A stretch of 64,000 bases of DNA from Paenibacillus polymyxa M1 (GCF_000237325.1 NC_017542.1:2700501-2764500); one strand, 5' to 3'; positions 17,499 to 26,709 are shown, counted from the stretch's first letter. Made by a program: numbers and translations. The notes: generated from the letters alone by a model not told the origin.

Positions 17499-19268
17499 AT
17501 GCTGAAGATATTCAAATATCTCAAGAAAAATGAATGGATGTTCGTGCTTTGCAGCTTGGCCTTCATCGTTGTGCAGGTGTGGCTGGATTTGAAGCTGCCT
17601 GATTATATGGCCGAAATTACAACCAAGCTGCAAACCGCAGGAACGCCGATGTCGGAACTGTTAATTCCCGGTATTTATATGCTGTTATGTGCTGTCGGCA
17701 GTATGATTGCATCTATTATTGTCGGCTATTTTGCGGCAAAGGTCGCGGCAGGGCTGGCCATGCGTCTGCGTGCGATGGTCTTTGACAAGGCCTTATCTTT
17801 TTCCATGGAAGAGATGAACAGCTTTTCAACAGCCAGCCTTATCACCCGCTCCACGAACGATGTTACCCAAATTCAAACGGTGGTTGCGCTGGGGCTGCAG
17901 GTGATCATCAAGGCGCCGATTCTGGCCGTGTGGGCCATTGCAAAGATTGCGGATAAAAACTGGCAGTGGACCGCCTCTACAGGAGTGGCTGTGGCTGTCC
18001 TGATCCTGATGCTGAGTGTCATTGTTATTTTCGCTCTTCCGAGTTTCCAAAAAATCCAACGTCTCACCGATAATCTGAACAGGGTAACACGTGAGCATCT
18101 GACCGGGCTTCGGGTGGTGCGCGCTTATAATGCAGATCAGTATCAGGAGGAGAAGTTCGGACAGGCCAATGCAGAATTGACAAATACAAACCTGTTTGCG
18201 AACCGGTTAATGGCAATGGTTGGTCCGGGGATGACCTTTATTATGTCGGGTCTGAGTGTCTCGATCTATTGGATTGGCACATACCTGATTAACGGAGCGG
18301 CCGTGCCGGACCGCGTTACGCTATTCTCTAATATGGTCGTATTCTCCTCATATGCGGTGCAGGTGGTCATGGCCTTTATGATGGTAAGTATGATATTCTT
18401 CCTGATGCCTCGAGCTTCGATTTCTGCCAAACGGATTATGGAGGTATTGAATACCGAATCTCGCATCATCGACGGACATGAGACAGCTGGAGAAGAGGGC
18501 GTTATGGGTCAGGTGGAATTTCGTAATGTCAGCTTCAAATATCCGGATGCCGAGGAGCCTGTGCTTCGCAACATTAGCTTTACGGCAAAACAGGGCGAGA
18601 CGGTTGCCTTTATTGGTGCAACAGGCAGCGGCAAAACCAGTGTGATCAATCTGATTTCCCGTTTCTACGATGTGACTGAGGGTGAGGTACTTGTGGATGG
18701 CGTGAATGTCAGAAACTATAAGCAGCAGACACTCCATAACAAAATCGGGTATGTCCCACAGAGAGCCGTACTTTTCAGCGGTACAGTGGCTTCCAACGTT
18801 TCGTATGGCGATAACGGAAGAGCAGAAGTTTCGGAGAAACTCGTCAAAGCCGCTGTGGAGATTGCCCAGGGTACGGAGTTTGTCGAAAAAATGGACGGTC
18901 AATATCAAGGACGGATTTCACAAGGTGGAGCGAACGTGTCAGGTGGTCAAAAGCAGCGTCTGTCCATTGCGCGTGCCATCTACCGTCAGCCAGAGATTTA
19001 CATCTTCGATGATTCCTTCTCGGCACTCGACTACAGAACAGACCGGGTCCTGCGCTCTGCGCTTAAACAAGAAACCGGCCATGCTACGACACTCATTGTG
19101 GCTCAGCGCATAGGCACCATTAAGGACACTGACCGGATTATTGTTCTCGACCAGGGCGAGATTGTAGGAAACGGCACACATGAAGAGCTGATGGCGAATT
19201 GCAGCACCTATCAAGAAATCGCTTATTCGCAGCTTTCGAAGGAGGAACTCGTACATGGACAAGAATGA
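17499..19268 (+). CDS. ABC exporter half-transporter with degenerate catalytic site
   Basis: 589 residues: six transmembrane helices (residues about 15-310) then an ATPase domain with Walker A GATGSGKTS, Q-loop VPQRAVLF, signature VSGGQKQR and Walker B IYIFDDSFSALD. The residue after Walker B is Asp instead of the catalytic Glu. This marks the degenerate half of heterodimeric exporters such as TM287/288, BmrCD or LmrCD. Its stop overlaps the start of the partner gene by 14 nt. Together they should form a multidrug-type exporter at the membrane, controlled by the MarR protein encoded just upstream. Confidence 0.9.
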   Translation: MLKIFKYLKKNEWMFVLCSLAFIVVQVWLDLKLPDYMAEITTKLQTAGTPMSELLIPGIYMLLCAVGSMIASIIVGYFAAKVAAGLAMRLRAMVFDKALSFSMEEMNSFSTASLITRSTNDVTQIQTVVALGLQVIIKAPILAVWAIAKIADKNWQWTASTGVAVAVLILMLSVIVIFALPSFQKIQRLTDNLNRVTREHLTGLRVVRAYNADQYQEEKFGQANAELTNTNLFANRLMAMVGPGMTFIMSGLSVSIYWIGTYLINGAAVPDRVTLFSNMVVFSSYAVQVVMAFMMVSMIFFLMPRASISAKRIMEVLNTESRIIDGHETAGEEGVMGQVEFRNVSFKYPDAEEPVLRNISFTAKQGETVAFIGATGSGKTSVINLISRFYDVTEGEVLVDGVNVRNYKQQTLHNKIGYVPQRAVLFSGTVASNVSYGDNGRAEVSEKLVKAAVEIAQGTEFVEKMDGQYQGRISQGGANVSGGQKQRLSIARAIYRQPEIYIFDDSFSALDYRTDRVLRSALKQETGHATTLIVAQRIGTIKDTDRIIVLDQGEIVGNGTHEELMANCSTYQEIAYSQLSKEELVHGQE

Positions 19269-21105
19269 ACACACCGTCGGCAGTAAGCATATCAAAATGA
19301 AACAGCAAGGTCCCATGGGTAGAGGTCCTACGGAGGGGATGGGGACTGGTAAAAAAGCGAATGATTTTAGAAAAAACTTACGCCAGCTCTTATCCTACAT
19401 CAAGACCTATGCGCCTATGATTATCCTCTCTATGGTGCTGGCACTGGCCGGTTCCGTCTTCAATGTGATTGGTCCGGATAAGCTCAGCGATATTGCCAAC
19501 CTGATCCAGGAAGGAATTGTAACAGGGATTGATATAAATGCTATTCAGAAGATTGTTCTTGTACTGGTAGTTTTGTATGGTCTCGGCCTTATCTTTAATT
19601 ATTTCCAAGGATTCATTACGGTAACCGTGTCACAGCGCCTTACAAAGAAGATGCGGACAGAACTGTCCCGAAAAATTAATCATATGCCTTTGAAGTATTT
19701 TGATGCTACGAGCTATGGTAATGTGCTAAGCCGTGTAACCAACGATGTCGATACCATTGGACAAACATTAAACAACAGTCTCGGCACACTTGTCAGCGCC
19801 TTGGCAACCTTTGTGGGTGCATTGATTATGATGCTGTATACGAACTGGATCATGACCATTACCGGGATTGTAGCTACGCTGATTGGTTTTTCACTGATGA
19901 CCGTAATTATGAAGCATTCACAAAAATATTTTGTAGCACAGCAAGCGGAGCTTGGCCAGATCAACGGTCATATTGAAGAAACCTATGCTGGTCATAACGT
20001 AGTCAAGGTATATAACGGAGAAAAAGCAGCCAAGGAAGTGTTCCATGGCATTAATGGCCGCTTGTATACAAATGCATGGAAATCCCAGTTCATGTCTGGC
20101 CTGATGATGCCGGTTATGATGTTCATCGGGAATTTCGGTTATGTAGCGGTCTGTATCGTAGGCGCTTTGCTGGTGAACCAACATGTTATAACGATCGGAA
20201 CTATTGTGGCCTTTATGGTGTATATTCGTCTATTTACACAGCCCTTGTCACAGTTGGCGCAGGCTGCAACCAATTTGCAATCGGCGGCTGCTGCCAGTGA
20301 ACGTGTATTCGAATTTCTGGATGAAGAAGAATTGAAAGATGAAAGTGACAAGACCATGAAGCTAGATAACGCCAAAGGGGATGTTGAATTCAAACATGTT
20401 CGTTTCGGTTATAACGAAGACCATATGATTATCAAAGACTTCTCTATGAAAGCTGAAGCTGGTCAGAAAGTCGCCATTGTTGGCCCGACAGGTGCTGGTA
20501 AGACGACGCTCGTGAATTTGCTCATGCGGTTCTATGAGCTGAACGGAGGGGAAATTTATATTGATGGAACTCCGATCAGCCAATTAACACGTGAGAATGT
20601 TCATAAATTATTCTGTATGGTACTGCAGGATACATGGCTGTTTGAAGGAACGATTCGTGAGAATATCGTCTTTTCCCAAGACCATGTTACCGATGAACAG
20701 GTAGAAGCCGCATGTAGAGCAGTGGGTCTGCACAGCTTCCTTAAAACTCTGCCGCAGGGCTATGATACAGTACTAGACGACAAAGCCAATCTCTCTGCTG
20801 GCCAAAAGCAATTGATTACCATTGCAAGAGCCATGATTGAAGATGCGCCTATGCTCATATTGGACGAGGCCACAAGTTCGGTCGATACGCGTACGGAGTT
20901 GCTGATTCAACAAGCGATGGACCGACTTACTGTAGGGAAAACCTCTTTTGTGATTGCCCACCGTCTCTCAACGATTAAGAACGCCGATCTGATTCTGGTC
21001 ATGAAGGACGGTAACATTATCGAAACGGGTAATCATGAGGAATTGCTGGGTAAAGGCGGATTCTATGCCGATTTATATAACAGCCAGTTTGAACATGCAT
21101 CCTGA
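19255..21105 (+). CDS. ABC exporter half-transporter with canonical catalytic site
   Basis: 616 residues from ATG 19255, overlapping the previous gene by 14 nt. A Gly-rich N-terminal extension (MGRGPTEGMGTG) precedes six transmembrane helices and an ATPase domain with Walker A GPTGAGKTT, signature LSAGQKQL, Walker B MLILDEATSSVD with the catalytic Glu, and switch His (FVIAHRLSTI). It supplies the active ATPase site contributed by this half, while the partner supplies the degenerate one. The longer N-terminal tail is usual for the YheH/BmrD-type subunit. The transported compound is unknown. Confidence 0.92.
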   Translation: MDKNEHTVGSKHIKMKQQGPMGRGPTEGMGTGKKANDFRKNLRQLLSYIKTYAPMIILSMVLALAGSVFNVIGPDKLSDIANLIQEGIVTGIDINAIQKIVLVLVVLYGLGLIFNYFQGFITVTVSQRLTKKMRTELSRKINHMPLKYFDATSYGNVLSRVTNDVDTIGQTLNNSLGTLVSALATFVGALIMMLYTNWIMTITGIVATLIGFSLMTVIMKHSQKYFVAQQAELGQINGHIEETYAGHNVVKVYNGEKAAKEVFHGINGRLYTNAWKSQFMSGLMMPVMMFIGNFGYVAVCIVGALLVNQHVITIGTIVAFMVYIRLFTQPLSQLAQAATNLQSAAAASERVFEFLDEEELKDESDKTMKLDNAKGDVEFKHVRFGYNEDHMIIKDFSMKAEAGQKVAIVGPTGAGKTTLVNLLMRFYELNGGEIYIDGTPISQLTRENVHKLFCMVLQDTWLFEGTIRENIVFSQDHVTDEQVEAACRAVGLHSFLKTLPQGYDTVLDDKANLSAGQKQLITIARAMIEDAPMLILDEATSSVDTRTELLIQQAMDRLTVGKTSFVIAHRLSTIKNADLILVMKDGNIIETGNHEELLGKGGFYADLYNSQFEHAS

Positions 21106-21180
21106 AAAATACAATTTTAGGGGAAAAACGATAGGAACACATGAAACTGGACAAATGTCTAGGGACAAGAACGTTGAAGC

Positions 21181-21210
21181 AAAAAAAGTCGCTACATAGC
21201 GGCTTTTTTT
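21181..21210 (+). terminator. Intrinsic terminator after ABC exporter operon
   Basis: AGTCGCT-ACAT-AGCGGCTTTTTTT hairpin with A run before and T run after. A second perfect 14-bp inverted repeat, GAACAAGCTTTTGT..ACAAAAGCTTGTTC (about 21219-21258), follows directly and may back it up. Beyond it, 21260-21790 has no convincing gene: the short frames there lack ribosome sites and family motifs. Confidence 0.8.
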
Positions 21211-21793
21211 GTTTTATTGAACAAGCTTTTGTGTCGTGTCAAGGACAAAAGCTTGTTCCAATTATGAAGTTCATAAACATCTATGCAGATGAGGCGACTA
21301 TTGATAATCTATAACGAAAATTCTCTTAATCGAGACCTTGTAGACTTCTTTCCATACCGAAGCAAAGCCAGTAACAAAAAAAAACATGGCGCTTATGCTG
21401 AAAACTTATTTGCCTCAACTCAAAAGGGACGTTTTAGCAGGGGTAAAAAAATTTTTTCAGAAGATCATACGGATTCCCATCATTACGAAGTTCCTACACA
21501 ACTTCAATGATTTTAAATTAGAAGAAGACGACCCAAAACTACATCTGAGCCTAAAAGGGATTATTTATTACATGGAAACCTGGCGATGATGCTCATGAGT
21601 AACCAAACTGATGAATATAAGATACTTCAAAAGTCGGTGAGGCATATATAAAAAATTGATTGGCATCAAAAGAACAATGTTCTTGTCCTGTACAGTTGAA
21701 AGCACTTAAATAAGATTTACTAGTATCCCGGTAGAGAAAGAAATCAATTAGGCAGCCTATCGGTAAACAATGTAACGGTAATGTTTCCTGGTG

Positions 21794-21828
21794 TTTTATT
21801 ATTCAATTTTTTAATTGAATAATAAAAC
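21794..21828. promoter_or_regulatory. Perfect AT-rich palindrome before the alcohol dehydrogenase gene
   Basis: TTTTATTATTCAATT-TTTT-AATTGAATAATAAAA is a perfect dyad with about 15-bp arms, some 65 bp before the start codon. The ATTCAATT core recurs at the thioredoxin (22961 onward) and 27675 onward promoters, suggesting one regulator for all three. Confidence 0.6.
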
Positions 21829-21890
21829 GTACTTGTTTATACTAAAATAAGCTCGAAAACTGAATCTCAGGGGATAAAGAGGTGAAATAT

Positions 21891-22889
21891 ATGAAAGCAA
21901 TTCAAGTTCCTGCTAAAGGTGAACCGATGAAATTAGTTGAAATCCCTATACCTGTTCCAGCCCAAGGGCAAGTACTTCTTCGGATTGAAGCATGAGGGGT
22001 GTGTAGTGGGGACGCAAGCACGATTAGTGGAGCTGCCCCAGAGTATCCAAGAATACCCGGTCATGAAGTAATTGGAATAGTTGAACAACTAGGAGATGAA
22101 TTCACAAAATGGGAGATCGGGCAACGTGTAGGAACGGGGTATCATAGTGGAGACGATCATGTAACGGGCTTGACTATGGATGGTGGTTACGCGGAGTATA
22201 TGGTCGCTTTTGAAGAAGCCCTGATTCTTATTCCCGATGAAGTTTCTTCTGAAGAAGCAGCACCTTTAATGTGTGCTGGTGAAACAACATTTAGTGCGCT
22301 GCGAAACAGCTCTGCACGTCCAGGCGACTTGGTTGCCATTTCCGGCATTGGTGGATTGGGCCATCTTGCTGTGCAATACGCCAAGAAAGCTGGATATCAG
22401 ACAGTTGCTATATCCCGAGGAGTGCAGAAAGAAAATCTAGCAAAAGAACTCGGGGCACATTTTTACATCGATTCCGAAAAGGAGGATCCTGCTAAAGCTT
22501 TGAAAGCGTTAGGTGGAGCTAAAGTCATTCTTGCCACAGCGCCAAACGCCGAAGTGATATCTTCTTTGGTTAATGGACTAGCGACAGAAGGTGAGCTTAT
22601 TATCGTAGCTGGATCCAGAGAACGTTTAGAATTGTCAGCTATGGATTTCTTGAAAGGTCCCCATACAGTGAAGGGATCATTTACTGGGAAAGCCAAAGAA
22701 ATTGAAGCTGCGGTCCGGTTTAGCGTCTTGACTGATGTCCGACCTATAATTGAAGTTTTTCCTTTAGAACGGGCAAGCGAAGCGTATGAAAAAATGATGG
22801 CAGCAAAAACACGGTTTCGGGCAGTTTTAAGTATGTCTGCTGAAAACAAAGCCAATAAAAGCTCGCCAAGGAAAAATGAACATAGATAA
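21891..22889 (+). pseudogene. Zinc-dependent alcohol dehydrogenase with in-frame TGA at a conserved Cys
   Basis: ATG 21891 with GAGGTG upstream begins MKAIQVPAKGEPMKLVEIP. At codon 35 the frame reads EA-TGA-GVCSGD where family members have EACGVCHSD or similar. After the TGA (21993-21995) the frame is intact to the end: GHEVIGIVEQLG, the GGYAEYM region, the nucleotide fold ISGIGGLGHLAVQYAKKAG and a C-terminal tail. Total length would be 332 codons. The zinc ligand Cys (GVC) and GHE are kept; the HSD His is Ser. The family oxidises alcohols or reduces aldehydes with NAD(P). A single nonsense change is the simplest reading; translation could only restart internally. Confidence 0.8.
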
Positions 22890-22934
22890 AGCGAGGACAA
22901 CCTATACATTAGAAAAATGAACTTGAATCTTTAC

Positions 22935-22981
22935 TTGACAGTAATTATTGCTCAATTTATAATTCAATTATTCAATTGAAC
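22935..22981 (+). promoter_or_regulatory. Thioredoxin promoter with overlapping ATTCAATT dyad
   Basis: TTGACA (22935-22940) and TATAAT (22958-22963) with 17-bp spacing. TTCAATTATTCAATTGAA directly overlaps and follows the -10, an operator position for a repressor. Confidence 0.65.
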
Positions 22982-23019
22982 AATTTATTGGTTGGAATAT
23001 ATATTGGAGGGAATCCTTA

Positions 23020-23336
23020 TGAGTGCAACTGCATTAACTAATCAGACTTTCAACAACCAAATTCAGTCTGGAATAACCCTGGTTGATTTTTGGGCACCTT
23101 GGTGTGGTCCTTGTCAAATTCAACTTCCTATCATTCATCAATTGGCCGATGATCTGAAGGAAAAAGCGACTATTGCTACTATTAATGTGGATGAACAGAC
23201 GGAGTTAGCCACGCGTTTTGGAATTAGAAGCATTCCGGCGTTGCTTTTGTTCCAAGATGGTAAACTGATGGATACAATGATTGGGATTAACCAAAGAGAT
23301 GTTCTCGAGGCAAAAATCCTTAAACTTATGAATTAA
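23020..23336 (+). CDS. Thioredoxin
   Basis: 105 residues from ATG 23020, with GGAGGG eight bases upstream; the longer in-frame start at 22992 has no ribosome site. Complete thioredoxin fold with active site FWAPWCGPC, cis-Pro in IRSIPALLLF and GINQRDVL near the end. It is a cytosolic disulfide reductase that would need thioredoxin reductase from elsewhere. It differs from housekeeping TrxA in being single-copy under a dyad-bearing promoter within a redox-stress cluster, suggesting an inducible paralogue. Confidence 0.93.
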
Positions 23337-23346
23337 CGAATCAGAT

Positions 23347-23384
23347 AATCGGTAACAACTCTAAACATGTTGCCGATTATTTTT
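23347..23384 (+). terminator. Intrinsic terminator after thioredoxin gene
   Basis: AATCGGTAACA and TGTTGCCGATT pair around a 10-nt loop and are followed by ATTTTT. Confidence 0.75.
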
Positions 23385-23421
23385 AAACGATGTAGAAAAA
23401 TCAATATTTTTGTCAATTAAC

Positions 23422-23438
23422 TACCAACTAGTAGGTAA
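23422..23438. promoter_or_regulatory. TetR-type quasi-palindrome before SDR gene
   Basis: TACCAACTAGTAGGTA is a TACC/GGTA dyad centred on ACTAGT just before the ribosome site of the SDR gene. Its size suits a TetR protein, and a tetR gene lies 2.6 kb downstream. Confidence 0.45.
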
Positions 23439-23457
23439 AAAATAAGGAGATGTTAAA

Positions 23458-24228
23458 ATGGAATTTGAAAACAAAACAGTGATTGTAACTGGCGGAGGAA
23501 CAGGAATTGGAAAGACTACAGCACAACGTTTTTATGAAGAAGGAGCGAACGTAGTCATAAATGGCCGTCGAGAGGATGTATTAAAGAAGACCGCTTTGGA
23601 AATTGACCCATCCGGTAAAAAAGTGATTGTTGTATCAGGTGATATTAGTTTGCCAGAAACGTCGAAAAAACTGGTCCAAGCTGCTGTAGAAGCGTTTGGT
23701 GGAGTAGATATACTGGTGAATAACACAGGAAAATTCAATCCAACCCCTTTCATGGACCACACTGCGGATGATCTGCAATCATATCTGGATACCATCGTTA
23801 AAGGGACGTTTTATCCTTCGCAAGCTGTGATTCCGGAAATGAAAAAAAGAGGCGGGGGAGCGATTGTGAATACCGGATCAATGTGGGCGATTCAAGCGGT
23901 TGAATCGACGCCATCGTCTGCATATTCAGCAGCCATGGCAGGAAGACACGCACTGACCAGAAATTTAGCTGTGGAATTGGCTGGGGATCACATTCGAGTG
24001 AATGCAGTGGCTCCCGCTGTCGTCGAAACTCCGATTTACAATACATTTATGAGTGAAGAACAAGTGGCAGAAGTACTACCAAGTTTTAATGCCTTTCACC
24101 CCATCGGACGAAATGGCACAACGAAGGATGTCGCAGAAGTGATCTTGTTTTTGGCTAGTGATTCGGCATCTTGGATTACTGGTGTAGTCATGCCTTTGGA
24201 TGGCGGTGTTACTGCACGTCTTCGATAA
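23458..24228 (+). CDS. SDR-family oxidoreductase with catalytic Lys replaced by Met
   Basis: 256 residues, ATG 23458 after AAGGAG. Classical short-chain dehydrogenase: cofactor motif TGGGTGIG, NNTG (NNAG variant), catalytic Ser in NTGSMW and Tyr in SSAYSAAM. The YxxxK motif reads YSAAM (codon ATG at about 23935), so the catalytic lysine is missing. C-terminal VNAVAPAVVETPIYN and VMPLDGGV are normal. SDRs of this kind reduce or oxidise alcohol/ketone pairs with NAD(P). The substitution should cripple hydride transfer unless the protein has another role. A fragment of a second copy lies at 25876-25975. Confidence 0.85.
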   Translation: MEFENKTVIVTGGGTGIGKTTAQRFYEEGANVVINGRREDVLKKTALEIDPSGKKVIVVSGDISLPETSKKLVQAAVEAFGGVDILVNNTGKFNPTPFMDHTADDLQSYLDTIVKGTFYPSQAVIPEMKKRGGGAIVNTGSMWAIQAVESTPSSAYSAAMAGRHALTRNLAVELAGDHIRVNAVAPAVVETPIYNTFMSEEQVAEVLPSFNAFHPIGRNGTTKDVAEVILFLASDSASWITGVVMPLDGGVTARLR

Positions 24229-24327
24229 TTCTTTGGGGCTGGCCTTAATTAGATTAGCCCTTCTCTCATTCACTATTAGAGTTAGACCTTCGAAAGAAGA
24301 ACTTTTATCTATCTAAAGGAGCAAAGT

Positions 24328-25431
24328 ATGGAAACTCAATTGAATAGGGATGCCCCTGTAATAATAGTTGGTGCAGGTTTATGTGGACTTCGTGCAGCTG
24401 CCTTGCTCAATACACATGGAATAAGATACCTCATCTTGGAAGCACGAAATCGTATTGGAGGAAGAGGCTTGAGTGTAGAGGTTGAGGGTAAGCCTGAGCT
24501 TGGAAAATTCGATCTTGGGCCAACGTGGTACTGGCCTCGTTATGAGATAGCAATGAACCAACTAGTCGAGGAACTCAGCTTGCAGACGTTTGAGCAGTAT
24601 AATGAAGGAAGAATGCTAGTAGAACGATCCAGAAACACACCACCGCAACAACATGATTTGTCCGCAGAAGCGATGGAATATTCACTTCGGTTTATAGGCG
24701 GAGTTCAGTCTCTAATTGATGCACTGGCTGCCCAAATACCATCAGAAGCAATCTATCTGAATACCAAAGTAACTTCTATTCATCAGGAGGACGATAGCAG
24801 GGTGAAGATTCAAACTGATGCAGGGAACTTTCATGCAAGTTCGGTTATAGTTGCTCTACCCCCACGGATCGTTGAACGAAATATTACGTTCTTCCCCAAA
24901 CTTTCTGCTGAACTAAAATCGAATTTAATGAATAAGCCAACTTGGATGGCCAGTCAAGCTAAGATTATTGCTGTTTATGACACCCCCTTCTGGCGTGACC
25001 AAGGTCTCTCTGGATTCGTATCGAGTTGGGTTGGCCCTTTGAGGGAAATTCATGATGCCTCGCCTTCTACAGGTTCTGGCGCACTTTTTGGTTTCTTTGG
25101 TCTTCCTGCAAAAGCTCGCTTGAATATGGGGAATGAACAATTACTTGAGCTTGTGTTGGAACAATTGACACGACTTTTCGGTCCAGCAGCAAAACATGTA
25201 AAAGGGACTTTATTTAAAGATTGGTCTTTTGATGAACATACAGCCGTAGAGGAAGATACAGATCCACTTCTTGATTATCCGAGTTACGGACCTATCATCG
25301 ACGGAAAGGGCTCAAGGCAAAATATTTATTTTGCTGGAACTGAAACAGCTTATAGGCAAGGCGGTCATCTTGAAGGTGCCCTTCGATCAGCTGAAAGAGT
25401 TGTCAATGAAGTCATCAAACATTTATCCTAA
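24328..25431 (+). CDS. FAD-dependent amine oxidase (flavin monoamine oxidase family)
   Basis: 367 residues, ATG 24328 with AAAGGAG. The N-terminal Rossmann motif VGAGLCGLRAA (residues 12-22), the EARNRIGGRG segment that follows the FAD ribose-binding Glu, a substrate domain, and the C-terminal FAD motif YFAGTETAYRQGGHLEGA are all present. Family members oxidise primary or polyamines, or act on tryptophan-like substrates, giving aldehyde, ammonia and peroxide. It is shorter than the usual 450 residues but both FAD ends are intact. It lies between an SDR and a thioredoxin-like gene in the same direction. The substrate is unknown. Confidence 0.88.
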   Translation: METQLNRDAPVIIVGAGLCGLRAAALLNTHGIRYLILEARNRIGGRGLSVEVEGKPELGKFDLGPTWYWPRYEIAMNQLVEELSLQTFEQYNEGRMLVERSRNTPPQQHDLSAEAMEYSLRFIGGVQSLIDALAAQIPSEAIYLNTKVTSIHQEDDSRVKIQTDAGNFHASSVIVALPPRIVERNITFFPKLSAELKSNLMNKPTWMASQAKIIAVYDTPFWRDQGLSGFVSSWVGPLREIHDASPSTGSGALFGFFGLPAKARLNMGNEQLLELVLEQLTRLFGPAAKHVKGTLFKDWSFDEHTAVEEDTDPLLDYPSYGPIIDGKGSRQNIYFAGTETAYRQGGHLEGALRSAERVVNEVIKHLS

Positions 25432-25522
25432 GAAAAATATTCGATTGAAAGGGGTTATAAATTGAATTTTATTGAAAAAAGGGTTTGGTATAAAAGAACA
25501 ACCTGAAAGGACAATTTAATAA

Positions 25523-25867
25523 ATGAATAAAGAATTATTATCAATAGAAGAGATAGATGCTTTTATTCAAAACAACCGACTAAGTATGTTGTATTTTTCT
25601 CAGGAGAATTGCAATGTATGTCACTCTGTTTATCCCAAATTAAAAGATTTGCTTACTAAATTTCCTTCTATAAAACTTGCTCATGTTGACACAAGTAATG
25701 TAGAAGAGGTTGTAGGCAAATTTTTGATCTTCTCAGTACCTACAATAATTATGTTCATTGATCAAAGAGAGTCGTTCCGTGAAGGTAGATTTGTTCAGTT
25801 GGGACCTCTTGCAGCTCGTTTACAACAATTAAACGATTTTTGGTTGAAGAGCAACTCGGGGTTGTAA
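25523..25867 (+). CDS. Thioredoxin-family protein with CxxC (CNVC)
   Basis: 114 residues, ATG 25523. Thioredoxin-like fold with SQENCNVCHSVYPKLKDLL (CNVC at about residue 30), HVDTSNVEEVVGKF, and cis-Pro in FSVPTIIMF. The first residue before CxxC is not Trp, so redox behaviour differs from thioredoxin and is closer to YtpP/YbbN-type proteins. It probably acts as a thiol-disulfide helper in the cytosol. It ends just before the SDR fragment. Confidence 0.85.
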   Translation: MNKELLSIEEIDAFIQNNRLSMLYFSQENCNVCHSVYPKLKDLLTKFPSIKLAHVDTSNVEEVVGKFLIFSVPTIIMFIDQRESFREGRFVQLGPLAARLQQLNDFWLKSNSGL

Positions 25868-25875
25868 TAGGGAGA

Positions 25876-25975
25876 GGAACAGGGAGTGGAAAGACTAGCG
25901 CATAACGTTTTTTGAAAAAGGAGCGAACCTAGTCATACATGACCGTCGAGGTGATTCTTTGATAATTCTTAGGTC
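25876..25975 (+). pseudogene. Fragment of a second SDR gene copy
   Basis: GAGGAACAGGGAGTGGAAAG.., GAAAAAGGAGCGAACCTAGT and TGACCGTCGAGG repeat the 5' part of the SDR gene at 23458 (GGAGGAACAGGAATTGGAAAG and on) with several changes. It then skips to a GATTCTTTGATAATTCTT tail like that gene's end. It is a duplicated copy with most of the middle deleted; no function is possible. Confidence 0.75.
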
Positions 25976-26063
25976 CGATCGCGAAAAGTGAGTAGCCTTT
26001 TCTTTTATTGTAAGGGGAGGAGGAAACCTTGACAGTATACTTACTGAATGGTAGATTTCATTT

Positions 26064-26639
26064 ATGAATATCAAGAAAAACACTGTACAAGAAATTATGG
26101 ACATAGGCCTCACCTTGGTTCAAGAGCGAGGATACAATGGCTTTAGCTATGCTGACATTGCTGAAGCGATAGGCATTCGGAAAGCAAGTATACATTACCA
26201 CTTTCCGTCTAAACAGGATCTGGTGCAAGCTGTTCTGAATCGATACCGTCGAGAGTTCATGGACAAGCTTCAACAAATTAACGATCAACCTCTGAGTTGG
26301 CGACAAAAGATACAATCTTTTTTTTTGTTATATCGTGAACCTTTGGAAAACAATACCAAGCTTTGTTTATGTTCAATGATGGCTGCTGAGTTGAACTCTT
26401 TTCCAATTGAAATTCGAGATGAGTTAAACTTATTTTTTGACGCCAACACACTATGGGTTGAGAATGTGCTTGATCAAGGCAAATCGGCTGGCGAATTTAC
26501 ATTTTCTAACGCTGCTTTGGAACAAGCAAAGATCCTAATTGCATTTGTACAAGGTGCCCAGTTGTTATCCAGAACTTCAAGTGAAAAAGGATATTTTGAT
26601 TCGCTTGTCTTAAACTACATGGCGACTTTGACTCAATAA
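26064..26639 (+). CDS. TetR-family transcriptional regulator
   Basis: 191 residues, ATG 26064. N-terminal helix-turn-helix: NTVQEIMDIGLTLVQERGYNGF, YADIAEAIGIRKASIHYHFPSKQDLV. The C-terminal part has a Cys-Leu-Cys-Ser stretch (LCLCSMMAAE) as in the AcrR/YcdC group that responds to electrophiles. Neighbours (SDR, amine oxidase, thioredoxins) suggest it controls this cluster. A TetR-sized quasi-palindrome stands before the SDR gene. Its inducer is unknown. Confidence 0.9.
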   Translation: MNIKKNTVQEIMDIGLTLVQERGYNGFSYADIAEAIGIRKASIHYHFPSKQDLVQAVLNRYRREFMDKLQQINDQPLSWRQKIQSFFLLYREPLENNTKLCLCSMMAAELNSFPIEIRDELNLFFDANTLWVENVLDQGKSAGEFTFSNAALEQAKILIAFVQGAQLLSRTSSEKGYFDSLVLNYMATLTQ

Positions 26640-26667
26640 AAAAGTTTAAGATGTGAATCTACCGTTG

Positions 26668-26709
26668 AAAAACCACTTATTCATTAAAAGATGGATAGGT
26701 GGTTTTTGC
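26668..26709 (+). terminator. Intrinsic terminator after tetR gene
   Basis: AAAAACCAC(TTAT) pairs with (ATA)GGTGGTTTTT with a T run, about 30 nt after the stop. Confidence 0.75.

Noticed and set aside
17499..21105. ABC exporter as part of the NRPS cluster
   Set aside because: It is 13 kb away, has its own MarR regulator and terminator, and unrelated genes lie between.
21283..21589. Two overlapping short frames after the ABC operon
   Set aside because: No ribosome sites, low complexity, no recognised motifs.
21993..21995. Selenocysteine codon in the alcohol dehydrogenase
   Set aside because: No convincing SECIS hairpin was seen just after the TGA and many neighbours are pseudogenes, so nonsense mutation is the simpler reading. 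It is kept as a finding only for checking.
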